Made by a program: the position numbers and the translations under genes. Shown piece by piece: positions 7,467 to 17,170 of a stretch of DNA of 64,000 bases (position 1 is the stretch's first letter; each line of letters begins with the position of its first letter). Under the pieces are notes generated by a model. It was not told where the DNA came from. It did not search any database and saw nothing but the letters and a program-made list of their open reading frames with translations. The DNA is from UBA5209 sp034002865 (GTDB lineage: Bacteria; Patescibacteriota; Dojkabacteria; SC72), in assembly GCA_034002865.1 (NCBI GenBank), contig JAVEZR010000002.1, positions 1-64,000 on the forward strand, in the 5' to 3' direction.

Positions 7467-9121
7467 TGGCTGTTGGTGATAATTTAACTGGGTGGGCTGC
7501 TGTAGGCTTTGGTGCAGGTGGTGGCTATGAGAAAAGACGCCAGTTGCAGGAAGAAGCAGTAGCTTTAGAGGCTGCTAAAAGTGGCTTGGAAAGAGACGGT
7601 AAGGGCGGGTTTAAGCCTATGACTGGCACAGACGACGACATCATGCGTCAGCTTATAGAAACCAGAAATGAACTTAATAACCTGAAAATTCAAAATACTC
7701 AGTATATGTTTGGCAATGTACTCGAGGACTATGCTAAGAACGGTAGCACAGAAAACATAAATAAATTCATTCAGAATAATCCTGGTATCAAAAAAGCTTT
7801 CAGTAGCATTGGGGTTGAGTCAGTAGTTAGTTTAAATTTAGAGGACCCTGCACACTTGGCTGCTCTTAGAAGAAGTGGACTTGATGATGAGCAGATTACT
7901 AGTATAAATACTATGGACGCTGAAGAGTTGACTGACTTTAGAAAGGCTTATCCCTTGTACATGGGTCCTAATGGGCTTAATGTAGGAAGCTTTGAAGACG
8001 CCTTATCTATGTCTGGGGCTTTAAAAAGTATGTATGCTACTGACAAAATGGACATGCTTTTAGAGGTTTCAGCTAAGGGTAAGAATGCTTTAATAAAAGC
8101 CATGTCTCCCAGAGAGCAGCAACTGGTTAACGAAGGCCAGCAAGCTATTAATAAAGGTAGAGAGCTGACCAATACTGGGTTAAATATAGCTAATGACCAA
8201 GCAGCTACCGAGCTGACATTACTTAAGAAATGGATGGCTAAAAACCCAAATGCTAATATAGAAGATTTTCTTACTATAAAAACTACCGGCGGTAAAAAAT
8301 CTGTTTTACAGCAAAACTATGAGTATCTTGAAGGAATACAGCCAGGCCTTGGTAAAGACTTTATAAACGCTCAAATACATGGTAAAGAAACTACTACAGG
8401 TAAAGATATAGCTACTGCTGAGCAGATAGCTGATGACATACTTATATCACACCCTGATTATTATGAAACTGCTTATACAACTGACCATCCTGAGTATAGT
8501 AAAGTATACTCTGAGATATATCCTTTGATATCTGCAACTAAGACTAAACTTAGTGCTACAGATAGAAAAGAAATAGGTAAATTTGAAAGAATGGCTACAG
8601 ATTTTGGTAAAGCTTCTAAACTTAATGACCAAGATGTCGGTCTGCTTAATAGCTTATTTACTGACATTGACCAGTTTATATCTGGCTCAAAATCTAATGA
8701 AGCAAAGGCAGCTTACTCACAGGTTATGACTGGTGTTAGAAACTCACTCTATGGTGCCACGTTACCAGCTGCAGAAATGAGAGACTTCTCTAGAGCGTAT
8801 GGTAGCCTATACATGGCAGATAAAGCAGTTGCAGTCAAGCTCAAGACTGCGATAGAGGGTCAGTTGTCAGAGTTACAGGCGCTTAAAAGAAGTATAGGGC
8901 ACCCTATAATAGGCCATTTTATGCTTGGGGCTGCTGAACAGAAATTTAAAAACACTCTTAAAGCTATGGATACCAAAAATACCTCTAATGTTGTTAAGCC
9001 TAGCAAAGGAGAGGTAGTCGGAAATAATAACAATAAAAACCCTCGCGAAGGTACTAGGGCTATTAACCCTGATACTGGTGAAGTTCTTATATACTCAAAT
9101 GGTAAGTGGGTGAGCCAATAA
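7466..9121 (+). CDS. Internal virion / DNA ejection protein candidate
   Basis: 551 residues, helical and rich in Lys, Glu and Asn, with a Gly-rich N terminus (FGAGGGYEKRRQ) and an Asn-rich linker (NNNNKN near residue 525) before a short C-terminal strand pair. There is no membrane segment or catalytic motif that I recognise. Location between the S74-containing protein and the portal, with TAATG overlaps on both sides, places it with the ejection proteins and parallels T7 gp15. Confidence 0.6.
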   Translation: MAVGDNLTGWAAVGFGAGGGYEKRRQLQEEAVALEAAKSGLERDGKGGFKPMTGTDDDIMRQLIETRNELNNLKIQNTQYMFGNVLEDYAKNGSTENINKFIQNNPGIKKAFSSIGVESVVSLNLEDPAHLAALRRSGLDDEQITSINTMDAEELTDFRKAYPLYMGPNGLNVGSFEDALSMSGALKSMYATDKMDMLLEVSAKGKNALIKAMSPREQQLVNEGQQAINKGRELTNTGLNIANDQAATELTLLKKWMAKNPNANIEDFLTIKTTGGKKSVLQQNYEYLEGIQPGLGKDFINAQIHGKETTTGKDIATAEQIADDILISHPDYYETAYTTDHPEYSKVYSEIYPLISATKTKLSATDRKEIGKFERMATDFGKASKLNDQDVGLLNSLFTDIDQFISGSKSNEAKAAYSQVMTGVRNSLYGATLPAAEMRDFSRAYGSLYMADKAVAVKLKTAIEGQLSELQALKRSIGHPIIGHFMLGAAEQKFKNTLKAMDTKNTSNVVKPSKGEVVGNNNNKNPREGTRAINPDTGEVLIYSNGKWVSQ

Positions 9122-10944
9122 TGAAAGCAGATATAGCAACATTAAAAGACACTTTTAAAGTAGGGTATGACTCTTTTTTATCATCAAGACAAGAGAGTAT
9201 TAAAGCTCTAGATTTTTTTCACAATCGCCAGTTTACTCAAGAGCAGCTTGACATTTTCTCTGAAAGAGGGGCGCCACCTGAAACTTTTAACGTTGTAAAG
9301 ATGTATACAAGAATTCTTCTTGGGTATTACTCAACAGTAGTAAATGACCTTAGAGTTGACCCAGTACAAGAAGATGACATATATACTGCAGCTATATTGA
9401 ATGATGTACTTGATTATATATTCAAAGTTAATAACTTTGATGCTGAAAGTGATAAAGTAAAATCTGACCTGCTTCTTACTGGATTAATATGCGCCTATAT
9501 GGATGTGAAAAAGACTGGTGAGACCGATGTATTCGGCCGACCTAAGTATGAGATAGAGCTATCCCATGTGCCTTCGCTTGAAATAATACTTGACCCTATG
9601 AGTAGAAAAGATGACTACTCTGATAGTAGATTTATACATAGATTTAAGTGGATGTCTACTGAAGAAGTTAAAGCGCTCTTTCCGCGTAGAGTAGATAAGC
9701 TTAATGCATATGAGAACTTTTTGAGCATACCTGAAGCTGAGTTTGATTACACATATAATAGCCAGTTTAATGGGCAATATATGATTTTCGACAACTTCTT
9801 GGTAGTGCACTCTATAATAACTGATGACTCAGGTAAAACTTGGTCTATATTTTGGAGCGACGAAATAATACTCTCCAAAAAAGAAATAACCTATAAGGAA
9901 GTTAAAAATCCTTATAGAGTGCATAAACTGCATACCAGTAATAGAACTGAATACTATGGTGTATTTAGAGAAATACTACCAGTCCAGGATATAATAAATC
10001 AAGCGTTAGCTAAAATTCAGCTGATGGTTAACACACAAAAAGCTTTTGTTCAAGATGATGCAGTTGATGATTTAGAAGAGTTTACTACTAGGTTTAATAG
10101 AGTGAATGCTGTAATACCTGTTAAATCTTTGCAAGGCATAAAAATAGAGAACTTAACTAGAGAAGTACTTGACCAGTACACAATCATAGATAAGGCCATA
10201 GAAAGAATACAAAGAATGCTATCTATAAATGACGCTTTCTTAGGTATGTCTTATGCTAGTGATAGCGGAAAGAAAGTGCGTCTCCAACAGAATGCTGCTA
10301 TGATAGCCCTTAGATATATCACTTCTAGAATGGAGCAGTGGTATAGATTGTTAGGATGGGATATAATAAATCTTGTTAAACAATACTTTACTTCTTATGA
10401 TGTTATAAGAGTAAGTGACACTTATTCTGGTACTCGATGGGTAACTATGAACCAGCCACTACTCATGCCTACTGGGGAAACAGATGAAAATGGGCAGCCT
10501 ATTATGCGCCCGGTGTATGAAGAGGTGCTAGACCCTGCTACTGGTGAGCCTTTAGAAGATGAAAATGGGGACTTAATAGTAGCCCCCATACCTACAAAAG
10601 ATACTGACATAGCTTTCACAAAAGCAGATTTGTCGGTTGATACTATAGCCTACAATGACGAAGAAGAGCGTAACCAAATAATGCTTGAACAGGTGCTGAA
10701 CAGTCCTATAGGTAATATAATAAGTACTGTTAACCCCGCTGGATACTTTAAAATGGCTAGTTACTCAGTCAAAGCTATGAATACTAAGTACAGCCCTGAG
10801 GTAGCCAAAATACTTGAGGATACTGGGTTAATGCTCAGCCAGGGTATGGCTGGCGCTATGCAAGCTGGGGTAGTGCCTGGTCAGATGTCTCCTAGGGAAG
10901 CTATAAATCAGCAGCCCAATAGACCTCAGATGGGAGTAGAATAA
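9121..10944 (+). CDS. Portal protein (P22-like)
   Basis: 607 residues from the ATG at 9121, which overlaps the upstream stop as TAATG; an in-frame ATG at 9106 lies inside that gene and is less likely. The N-terminal part (SSRQESIKALDFFHNRQFT, then ERGAPPETFNVVKMYTRIL) and the helical section around LPVQDIINQALAKIQLMVN match the P22 gp1-type portal family. The dodecameric portal is the head vertex through which DNA is packed and ejected, and works with the large terminase at 36140-37732. Unusually it lies about 13 kb downstream of the capsid gene on the circular map, between two ejection-protein genes. The C-terminal 70 residues are rich in Gln, Pro and Met. Confidence 0.85.
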   Translation: MKADIATLKDTFKVGYDSFLSSRQESIKALDFFHNRQFTQEQLDIFSERGAPPETFNVVKMYTRILLGYYSTVVNDLRVDPVQEDDIYTAAILNDVLDYIFKVNNFDAESDKVKSDLLLTGLICAYMDVKKTGETDVFGRPKYEIELSHVPSLEIILDPMSRKDDYSDSRFIHRFKWMSTEEVKALFPRRVDKLNAYENFLSIPEAEFDYTYNSQFNGQYMIFDNFLVVHSIITDDSGKTWSIFWSDEIILSKKEITYKEVKNPYRVHKLHTSNRTEYYGVFREILPVQDIINQALAKIQLMVNTQKAFVQDDAVDDLEEFTTRFNRVNAVIPVKSLQGIKIENLTREVLDQYTIIDKAIERIQRMLSINDAFLGMSYASDSGKKVRLQQNAAMIALRYITSRMEQWYRLLGWDIINLVKQYFTSYDVIRVSDTYSGTRWVTMNQPLLMPTGETDENGQPIMRPVYEEVLDPATGEPLEDENGDLIVAPIPTKDTDIAFTKADLSVDTIAYNDEEERNQIMLEQVLNSPIGNIISTVNPAGYFKMASYSVKAMNTKYSPEVAKILEDTGLMLSQGMAGAMQAGVVPGQMSPREAINQQPNRPQMGVE

Positions 10945-13745
10945 TGGCTGAATATGATTCATTACCAGAAGGTTTTGTAATACAGAAGACACAGAACACA
11001 CAGAAGACCTTTAATGAGCTGCCTGCAGGCTTTGAAATAGAGGTGGCTGGTCCTAGTAGGCCCTCTAATCATTCTTTAATACAAGGACCAGTAAAAGACC
11101 CTAAACTGCCTCCTAATAGCATGTCATGGAAAGAAGTAATGACACCTGAAGATATAAGACTTCAGAATATTAATAGGCCTAATACTCCTGCAAAAGCTCG
11201 TGATATAGTATCTACTATGGAGGGAATATATGAAACCCCTTCTCAGAGTTTAGATGCTATAAAAGGTATATGGAACCCCGAGGCTAGAGCAAGAGCCACT
11301 GAAAAAGTGTCTGCTAATAGACAGCGCATAGTTAATGAACTTGCTTCACAAGGCTTTGAAAACCCTAGATATGAATATGACTCACTTTACGTAGATTTTA
11401 ATGGAGAATCTATGGAAGTAGATAGTAGCATAATGCAAATACTTAAGGATGCTAGAACTGAAATAGGTGCTAGCATTGCTCTTGGTTTAACTGGGGCTAA
11501 ACTTGGTGCAACTGCCGGTGCCCCACTAGGCCCAGTGGGTGCAGGTGTAGGAGCATTTGTAGGAGGAGGTGTATTCTCAGCTGCTGGTGCTGCTATAGGC
11601 AAAAAGATAGATATAGAAGCTAATGAATTAAAACTTACTGAAAAAGTAAGTGATGACTTGATAAAGCAACAGATGAAAGAAGCAGGTGTAACTGATGCTA
11701 TAGGTAGTGTAATAGGACCTATGGTTATGAAGTTACCAGGAAAAGCAATATCTAAGATATATAACCAAGTTTTAGCTGGCAATATGGAAGGTGCTAAAAG
11801 AGCTGCATTACAGCACTATGGCATAGATGCTGAGCAGGCTACCAAGATTACCCAGAGTCTTGAAGAACTAATAGGACCTTTAGCTGGTACTGAAGCACAA
11901 AAAGACTTGGTGTCCTTATCTATTACCCAGCCTGGTGGCGAGGCAGTCTGGAGTGCTGCATCACTATTTAACCCTTCTAGTTCAGCAGATGTGGCTAACT
12001 CAGTTGTTAAGAGAGCTGCGTCACTTAGACAAGCATCTAGTGAGCTTGCTAATACTGGTGATGAAACTATATATGATGTAGTTACTAATGAGCTTTCTAG
12101 CTATACCGATGAGGTAGGAAAGTTTTATGAATCAGTAAAAGATGCTTCTAGAGAGTTTTCTCAAGGATATGCTTTTGATTATAATAAACTCGGGCTTCAG
12201 CCTATTATAGAGAGAATAGGCCAGAGAATAGAGGACCCTACTGTCAAGCAAAGATATCTTAACCTCCTTACTAAAGTTGAAGATGCTGCCGACGGAAGAA
12301 CCTTCTCAGACCTTATAGACTTGAGAGAGACTGTCAATGACTTAATGTTTGCCAGCAAGTCTATAAGCTTTTCAGATAAGGGTGCATTATTAGATGTAGT
12401 AAAAACTATAGATAATGAAATAGCTACACAAGCAGATATAGTTATACCTGAGGCCGCACTTTGGAAAGAAAATTGGAGTAAGGCTAAAGCTAACTATAGC
12501 GAAATGAAGAGACTTGAAAAGAATGTTCTAGCTAAAGTTATAAATAGACCGGGTATATCACCGCAAACACTAATTCAAAACCTGTCTAAATATATAGCAG
12601 CTGGTGATGACACTTTTTATGAGGTAATGGAAAAGCTTAGCAATAAAACAAAAACCAAAATTGAAGGCTCAGTAATAAATAATATTGTTGATAAGTTCTC
12701 GGTTGGAGAAGTCGGTGGACATAGAGCTATAGCATTCGGTGCGTTATCTGATGAACTTTCTAAGGCTAAATGGCATTCTCCGGAGGCTAAACAGCTGGTT
12801 GACACTATACATAGAATGTCAAATGTTTTTAAGAACGATGTTAACTTAGCTAGGGTTGCTGGTAAAATTACTGTGCCTAAGTTTCAGTCATATCTGACTA
12901 CTGACCCTGTAGTTAGACTTAAATATGAAGTTGCTAGTAGCTTGTTTAACTATATAAGAATGCTTATACCTAGTGAAAAGGCTGATGTACTAGCACTCGC
13001 TAGGCAGACTGGTGATTCAGTAAGGGTTACTAAGCCTACGGTATATCAGAGAATAAAAGATTTAATTTCTGGTACTGAAAGAGTTTACAATAACCCGCTA
13101 GACGCTTCCAATATAAAAGCATTAAGAAAGACATTAGAAGCTGATAACAGGTTAGAAAGAGAGGCGTTAGACTTTGAAGCTTCCTATAACAAGTTACTTA
13201 ATGAATATAAACGTCGCCAAGAAGTATTTGGTAAATTCTACTCTAAAGAACAATTGGCTAAACGTCCAGATATAGTTTGGGGCCCAGCAACTATGCTTAA
13301 TGACCCTCCTATAATAAATGATAAAGGGGAGATAATAGGACTAGACTCTTCACCTGCTTATGGTATTCTTAGTAGAACGGGTAAATTAGATACCGTTAGG
13401 AGCTCAAATACTCCACGTACTAGTATGAACCCTACTCAACAGAGATTATTAAGAGGGATTTACAACTCAAATTCAACCATCAAACAAGATGTAAATCTGG
13501 ATAAATATATAGATATTATTGATTCAGATTTAAAAACTAGATATAGAAGTATAGGTAATGGGTTAAGGCTCACCGGTGAAGAAACTGATGTAGACCTTAT
13601 AAACAATCTAGTTGACACTGAAACTACAAATTTGATAAACAAAGTTAAGAAAGACTTAAATGTGGAGCTACCGTTACAAGATGCGCGTAGCACGGTAATT
13701 TCTAAGTTACACCAGCTAGCAGTCGAATGTGGAGGAAAGAAATGA
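10944..13745 (+). CDS. Large internal virion / DNA ejection protein
   Basis: 933 residues. The N terminus (about 1-170) is soluble; residues about 173-222 form a long Gly- and Ala-rich hydrophobic hairpin (GPVGAGVGAFVGGGVFSAAG) that could insert into the inner membrane; the rest is helical. No lysozyme-like transglycosylase motif is visible, unlike T7 gp16. It follows the portal through TAATG. The combination of size, a membrane-active segment and virion context suggests the ejectosome component that extends a conduit across the cell envelope. Confidence 0.6.
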   Translation: MAEYDSLPEGFVIQKTQNTQKTFNELPAGFEIEVAGPSRPSNHSLIQGPVKDPKLPPNSMSWKEVMTPEDIRLQNINRPNTPAKARDIVSTMEGIYETPSQSLDAIKGIWNPEARARATEKVSANRQRIVNELASQGFENPRYEYDSLYVDFNGESMEVDSSIMQILKDARTEIGASIALGLTGAKLGATAGAPLGPVGAGVGAFVGGGVFSAAGAAIGKKIDIEANELKLTEKVSDDLIKQQMKEAGVTDAIGSVIGPMVMKLPGKAISKIYNQVLAGNMEGAKRAALQHYGIDAEQATKITQSLEELIGPLAGTEAQKDLVSLSITQPGGEAVWSAASLFNPSSSADVANSVVKRAASLRQASSELANTGDETIYDVVTNELSSYTDEVGKFYESVKDASREFSQGYAFDYNKLGLQPIIERIGQRIEDPTVKQRYLNLLTKVEDAADGRTFSDLIDLRETVNDLMFASKSISFSDKGALLDVVKTIDNEIATQADIVIPEAALWKENWSKAKANYSEMKRLEKNVLAKVINRPGISPQTLIQNLSKYIAAGDDTFYEVMEKLSNKTKTKIEGSVINNIVDKFSVGEVGGHRAIAFGALSDELSKAKWHSPEAKQLVDTIHRMSNVFKNDVNLARVAGKITVPKFQSYLTTDPVVRLKYEVASSLFNYIRMLIPSEKADVLALARQTGDSVRVTKPTVYQRIKDLISGTERVYNNPLDASNIKALRKTLEADNRLEREALDFEASYNKLLNEYKRRQEVFGKFYSKEQLAKRPDIVWGPATMLNDPPIINDKGEIIGLDSSPAYGILSRTGKLDTVRSSNTPRTSMNPTQQRLLRGIYNSNSTIKQDVNLDKYIDIIDSDLKTRYRSIGNGLRLTGEETDVDLINNLVDTETTNLINKVKKDLNVELPLQDARSTVISKLHQLAVECGGKK

Positions 13746-15097
13746 AATGCGATGCTTTCACTAAAGCGCTTGGTAAAATAGATTTCACATATAAAGCTAC
13801 TGACGTAATAAAAGATATAGCTACTAAGTCCCCTAATCAGCAGTTTACTAGAGAGACCTTTAGTAACTACTTAGCTAATCAAGGTGTATCTCCATACGAA
13901 GTAGACTTAACAACTAAAGGATTTCCTGAAACATTTACAGCTAAACAAGCACTTGATAAAGTTAACTACATTAACCCAGCTAAAATTAGTAAAAGCAACT
14001 TCTCAGGAGCCTATAAAGAGATAACTGAAAACTTTAATCAGCTCGGTGAATTAAATAATTATAAAGAAACTGGGTTTAATATTAGAGCTGATTCTACTAT
14101 GCAACCAGAGCAGCATTTTACCAGTCCTATCCCTAATAATGCAATACTAGGATGGAATAGGTCACATGTGCAGAACATACCTGAAATAGGTGACACTTTA
14201 GTTTTAGATGAATTTCAATCAGATTGGCTGCAAGCGGAAAGAAAAGGCGCTCAAGTATTTGAAAAAAATTCTAATACTATTTCCAAAGTTCTTGCAAATG
14301 CTCAAGAAGGGCAGTTAACTAATGAAGAACTAGAAGCTATGAACAATGCTACTGGTAGGCTTGCCATATTAAACCGAACTGTAAAAAATGATGCTATTAG
14401 TAAATTATACAATACCATATTAAATGAGTTTAATACTCAAGAGTTTACACAGGCATCTATAGATGAAGTAAGTAGAATATTCGACGCTACTGATGTGCAT
14501 GGTAGACGCATAGTCCAGAACTTCCCTATGAAGCCTGACAAATTTCACCAATTTATGATAGTAGATGCTATTGACCAGGCTATGCAGAGCGGTTTGCAAA
14601 AAATAGTTATCCCTATAGATAGACACGGTGCATTAGCTGGCTCAGAAGGTGTGACTAAATTTTATAATAATCTTAATAAATCTATTTTACCAGATATAAG
14701 ACGTAAGCTAGAGAAACAAGGATTACGCATAGAAGTGAAAAAAAGTAATATAACCTTGCCCTCTATAATCGATAACATAGAAGCTGGCAATCTACAGGAT
14801 GGACAAATAACATATGCTTTTGACACACTTGATGCATTACCAGTACGCACTAGAAGAGAACTAATAGCTTCTTACCAAGGTGATTTTCATGATGCTAACA
14901 TGGAAGACCAGGCTTTTCATATACTGTCATTTTTAAGCACATTACCAGCTGATACTCTTAAAGAAGCTGGCATAGCAGATAGCAAACCAGTATGGGAATT
15001 GACAATAAAAGAAATACCTGATAAGCCGGTAAAATGGGATATATATTCTATGCTAGGAGCATTAGGTATAGGCGCAAATAATGGTGAAGAGAGCTAA
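13742..15097 (+). CDS. Virion-associated protein with EFQSDW-type polyvalent domain
   Basis: 451 residues starting at 13742, where GGAGG lies six bases upstream and ATG overlaps the previous stop (ATGA). The segment GWNRSHVQNIPEIGDTLVLD followed by EFQSDWLQAE, and later IPIDRHGALAGSEGVTKFY, matches a motif pair seen in large phage polyvalent proteins (the EIQSDWHQ-type domain), whose function is not settled; some are delivered with phage DNA. It is the last late gene and ends on the hairpin where both arms meet. A role in protecting entering DNA or helping ejection is inferred only. Confidence 0.55.
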   Translation: MKCDAFTKALGKIDFTYKATDVIKDIATKSPNQQFTRETFSNYLANQGVSPYEVDLTTKGFPETFTAKQALDKVNYINPAKISKSNFSGAYKEITENFNQLGELNNYKETGFNIRADSTMQPEQHFTSPIPNNAILGWNRSHVQNIPEIGDTLVLDEFQSDWLQAERKGAQVFEKNSNTISKVLANAQEGQLTNEELEAMNNATGRLAILNRTVKNDAISKLYNTILNEFNTQEFTQASIDEVSRIFDATDVHGRRIVQNFPMKPDKFHQFMIVDAIDQAMQSGLQKIVIPIDRHGALAGSEGVTKFYNNLNKSILPDIRRKLEKQGLRIEVKKSNITLPSIIDNIEAGNLQDGQITYAFDTLDALPVRTRRELIASYQGDFHDANMEDQAFHILSFLSTLPADTLKEAGIADSKPVWELTIKEIPDKPVKWDIYSMLGALGIGANNGEES

Positions 15098-15109
15098 ATG
15101 CTCTCTTCA
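15085..15109. terminator. Hairpin between convergent arms
   Basis: A perfect 10-bp stem (TGAAGAGAGC with GCTCTCTTCA) around the loop TAAAT. Both converging stop codons (TAA at 15095-15097 on +, TAG complement at 15094-15096 on -) lie at the loop. Neither side has a long T run, so it is a weak or factor-assisted bidirectional terminator. Confidence 0.5.
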
Positions 15110-15357
15110 TTACCTAATACAATTACTTGCATTCCAAAATATTGTGGGTTTTCAGTCAAATCTTCAGTATTTCTGAGCTGATAGTTATCTGCTAAGCTTT
15201 TATGTATAGCTAATTTCTCTTCGCCAGTAATTAGGAGTAGACTAGGCATCTGCCCCACTATAAGTAATTTGTTTCTAAGATAAATTATCACGTCATCAAT
15301 TATATCGATATTAGTTATCTTAATTGGGTATGCCATTTTGTCAGTAACTATAATCAT
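15094..15357 (-). CDS. Small unknown protein at the end of the early arm
   Basis: 87 residues from the ATG at 15357, preceded by GGAGG at the right distance; a longer reading frame up to 15426 lies inside the helicase gene and is rejected. Begins MIIVTDKMAYPI, mixed alpha/beta with many Ile and Leu, no motif recognised. It overlaps the last late gene by four bases at convergent stop codons and is the terminal gene of the early transcript. Confidence 0.65.
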   Translation of the reverse strand: MIIVTDKMAYPIKITNIDIIDDVIIYLRNKLLIVGQMPSLLLITGEEKLAIHKSLADNYQLRNTEDLTENPQYFGMQVIVLGNEESI

Positions 15358-15358
15358 T

Positions 15359-16612
15359 TTAATCCTCCAATAGTTTTCTTTTATAGACTTCATTATTAAA
15401 GTCTTTTTTGCAACTAACAAGTTCATATACTTGTTCTGATATTCCCCCAGCCACTAATAAGTGATGTACTAATAATGATGCACTACCATTTATATTAACT
15501 ATTCTATCGCGCCTTTGCACATGTTTAACTCCTGAGTAGTTATTAGAGTATATTATAAAATGCTCTAAGTGGCTAAGGTCTACTCCTTCAGCATGTGATA
15601 CTGAGCTATAGATATTAGCATATTTAAAATGTGCTTTTAGTAAGTCTCTTTCTTGAGTAAAATGGCACATTATACCTATTTTGTCAGTATCACCAAAGTT
15701 AGTTTTTATAAAGTCTATCTTCTCAGTATTACCAAGTTTAAATACTTTATTATATAGCTTAAGTGTCCCACCCTCTAACATGTGTAACAAAACTCTCTCT
15801 TTAGTTTTAGTATCTAGTACTATTTCTTCTCCCTGTACTACTATAACGCGTTTCTTAATTGCTGCATTATAGAGTTTTTTAGTCTCTTCATTGAGAGTTA
15901 TATAATGTACTACATCCTTAGCTTGCAAATCTTCTGATATGCCAGCGTCCTCTTGAGTCATGTAAATACAAAACTTAGCTATTTCTATCTCTAGCTCAGG
16001 GATAGCTTTTTTGTAGCACGGCGCTATTCCATGAGCAGTATATATACTGCTTGGTATACCGTATACTTTAAAGAACTCATAGAAGTTCTTATATTTAAAT
16101 GGGCTATACTTGGATATATTCATCTGGTAATATATACTACATGGAGTCTCTATCCAAGGAGTCCCGGATAAATGTATGTGTGGTAGACTTTGACATAAAG
16201 TTTTTAATAGCAAGGTACGACCATTTGGTTTACCCACTATACCAAAGTTATGTGATTCATCTATTATAATACAGTCATAATCAGCTGCATTTAATTTCAA
16301 TTTAGGTATTTTAATTTGGCGATTTTTAGGCCCAGTGGTTTCAACTGAACCCATTTGCTCATAGTTAGTAACTGTATATTTTTTAGACAGATATGGCTGG
16401 TCTATAAAAGCCTTCCAGCCATTTATTGCTGCCTTTGGGCACAATATAAGTACTGATTTTGCTGTTGATAATTCTAACGCCAATAGTGCAGTATAAGTTT
16501 TACCACTTCTTGGTGCGCCTACTAAGTAGGCGTACCCTTTAGTTTTTACCATGGAATATAGTTCTTTAGCTTTAGCAAGCTGATGCTTAAGAGGATGTTT
16601 TATTTCACTCAT
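15359..16612 (-). CDS. SF2 (SNF2-like) DNA helicase/translocase
   Basis: 417 residues with all main SF2 motifs: Walker A GAPRSGKT (32-39), DESH box (118-121), SGTP (149-152) and a motif VI VQRRDRI near residue 370. Phage proteins of this size and motif set act in replication, recombination or branch migration. The start overlaps the VRR-NUC gene by four bases (ATGA), and nuclease plus helicase pairs of this kind are frequent in phage replication arms, where they probably act on recombination intermediates. Confidence 0.85.
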   Translation of the reverse strand: MSEIKHPLKHQLAKAKELYSMVKTKGYAYLVGAPRSGKTYTALLALELSTAKSVLILCPKAAINGWKAFIDQPYLSKKYTVTNYEQMGSVETTGPKNRQIKIPKLKLNAADYDCIIIDESHNFGIVGKPNGRTLLLKTLCQSLPHIHLSGTPWIETPCSIYYQMNISKYSPFKYKNFYEFFKVYGIPSSIYTAHGIAPCYKKAIPELEIEIAKFCIYMTQEDAGISEDLQAKDVVHYITLNEETKKLYNAAIKKRVIVVQGEEIVLDTKTKERVLLHMLEGGTLKLYNKVFKLGNTEKIDFIKTNFGDTDKIGIMCHFTQERDLLKAHFKYANIYSSVSHAEGVDLSHLEHFIIYSNNYSGVKHVQRRDRIVNINGSASLLVHHLLVAGGISEQVYELVSCKKDFNNEVYKRKLLED

Positions 16613-16896
16613 ATATGATGTATCCTATCTATAGTATTTAGTATTTCAGCTACATCTTCCGTGGAGGTAGCTACAATTACATAACCACCACTAGCTTTAA
16701 GAGCTTTATGCTGTGCTTTTTGTAATTCATTTGTTGTGAGACCGGGTTGCTTTAACTCTATACCTATAAATATACCATTATAGCAAGCAACTACATCCGG
16801 ATGTCCAGATGTAGTTGCTCTAACAAGTTTAAAGTGATATATATTACGGTCACGTAGGTATTTAAGCACCTTTGCTTGTATTTGACTTTCACTCAT
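16609..16896 (-). CDS. VRR-NUC domain nuclease
   Basis: 95 residues. The nuclease core is SGHPDVVACYNG followed by IELKQPG, giving the PD...ExK catalytic arrangement, then a Gln/His helix (QKAQHKAL). VRR-NUC proteins are standalone Holliday-junction or flap-type endonucleases in many phages and sit beside SF2 helicases. I use the start MSESQIQ at 16896, the usual position for this family; an ATG at 16908 four codons upstream is also possible. Confidence 0.8.
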   Translation of the reverse strand: MSESQIQAKVLKYLRDRNIYHFKLVRATTSGHPDVVACYNGIFIGIELKQPGLTTNELQKAQHKALKASGGYVIVATSTEDVAEILNTIDRIHHI

Positions 16897-17170
16897 GGCA
16901 TTTACCATGTATTAATTTTATACCTTTAAGCGCTTCTAAAAAGCACTCACCCCAAGTAGTGGCATTAAATACCCAAGTGGATGCAAGTAAATCTACACCT
17001 TTAAAGGCCAATAATTTAGTATACTTACCTTCAGGAATAAATGTGACTTGTTTATCTTTATAATGACCAGTACATACTAAACCAAACCATGAATTAGTCT
17101 CAGATTCTAAGTCAGGAAAGGTGTGTAGAATTTCTTTTCTTAAAAGTTCTTCTAATTGTTCAATAGTCAT
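16889..17170 (-). CDS. Unknown early protein
   Basis: 93 residues, starts behind a strong GGAGG; ATGA overlap with the dCMP deaminase stop. Helical N terminus (MTIEQLEELLRKEIL), then a beta region with several Trp residues (SWFGLV, STWVFNATTWGECF). No family recognised. It lies between nucleotide metabolism and nuclease genes. Confidence 0.6.
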   Translation of the reverse strand: MTIEQLEELLRKEILHTFPDLESETNSWFGLVCTGHYKDKQVTFIPEGKYTKLLAFKGVDLLASTWVFNATTWGECFLEALKGIKLIHGKCHE

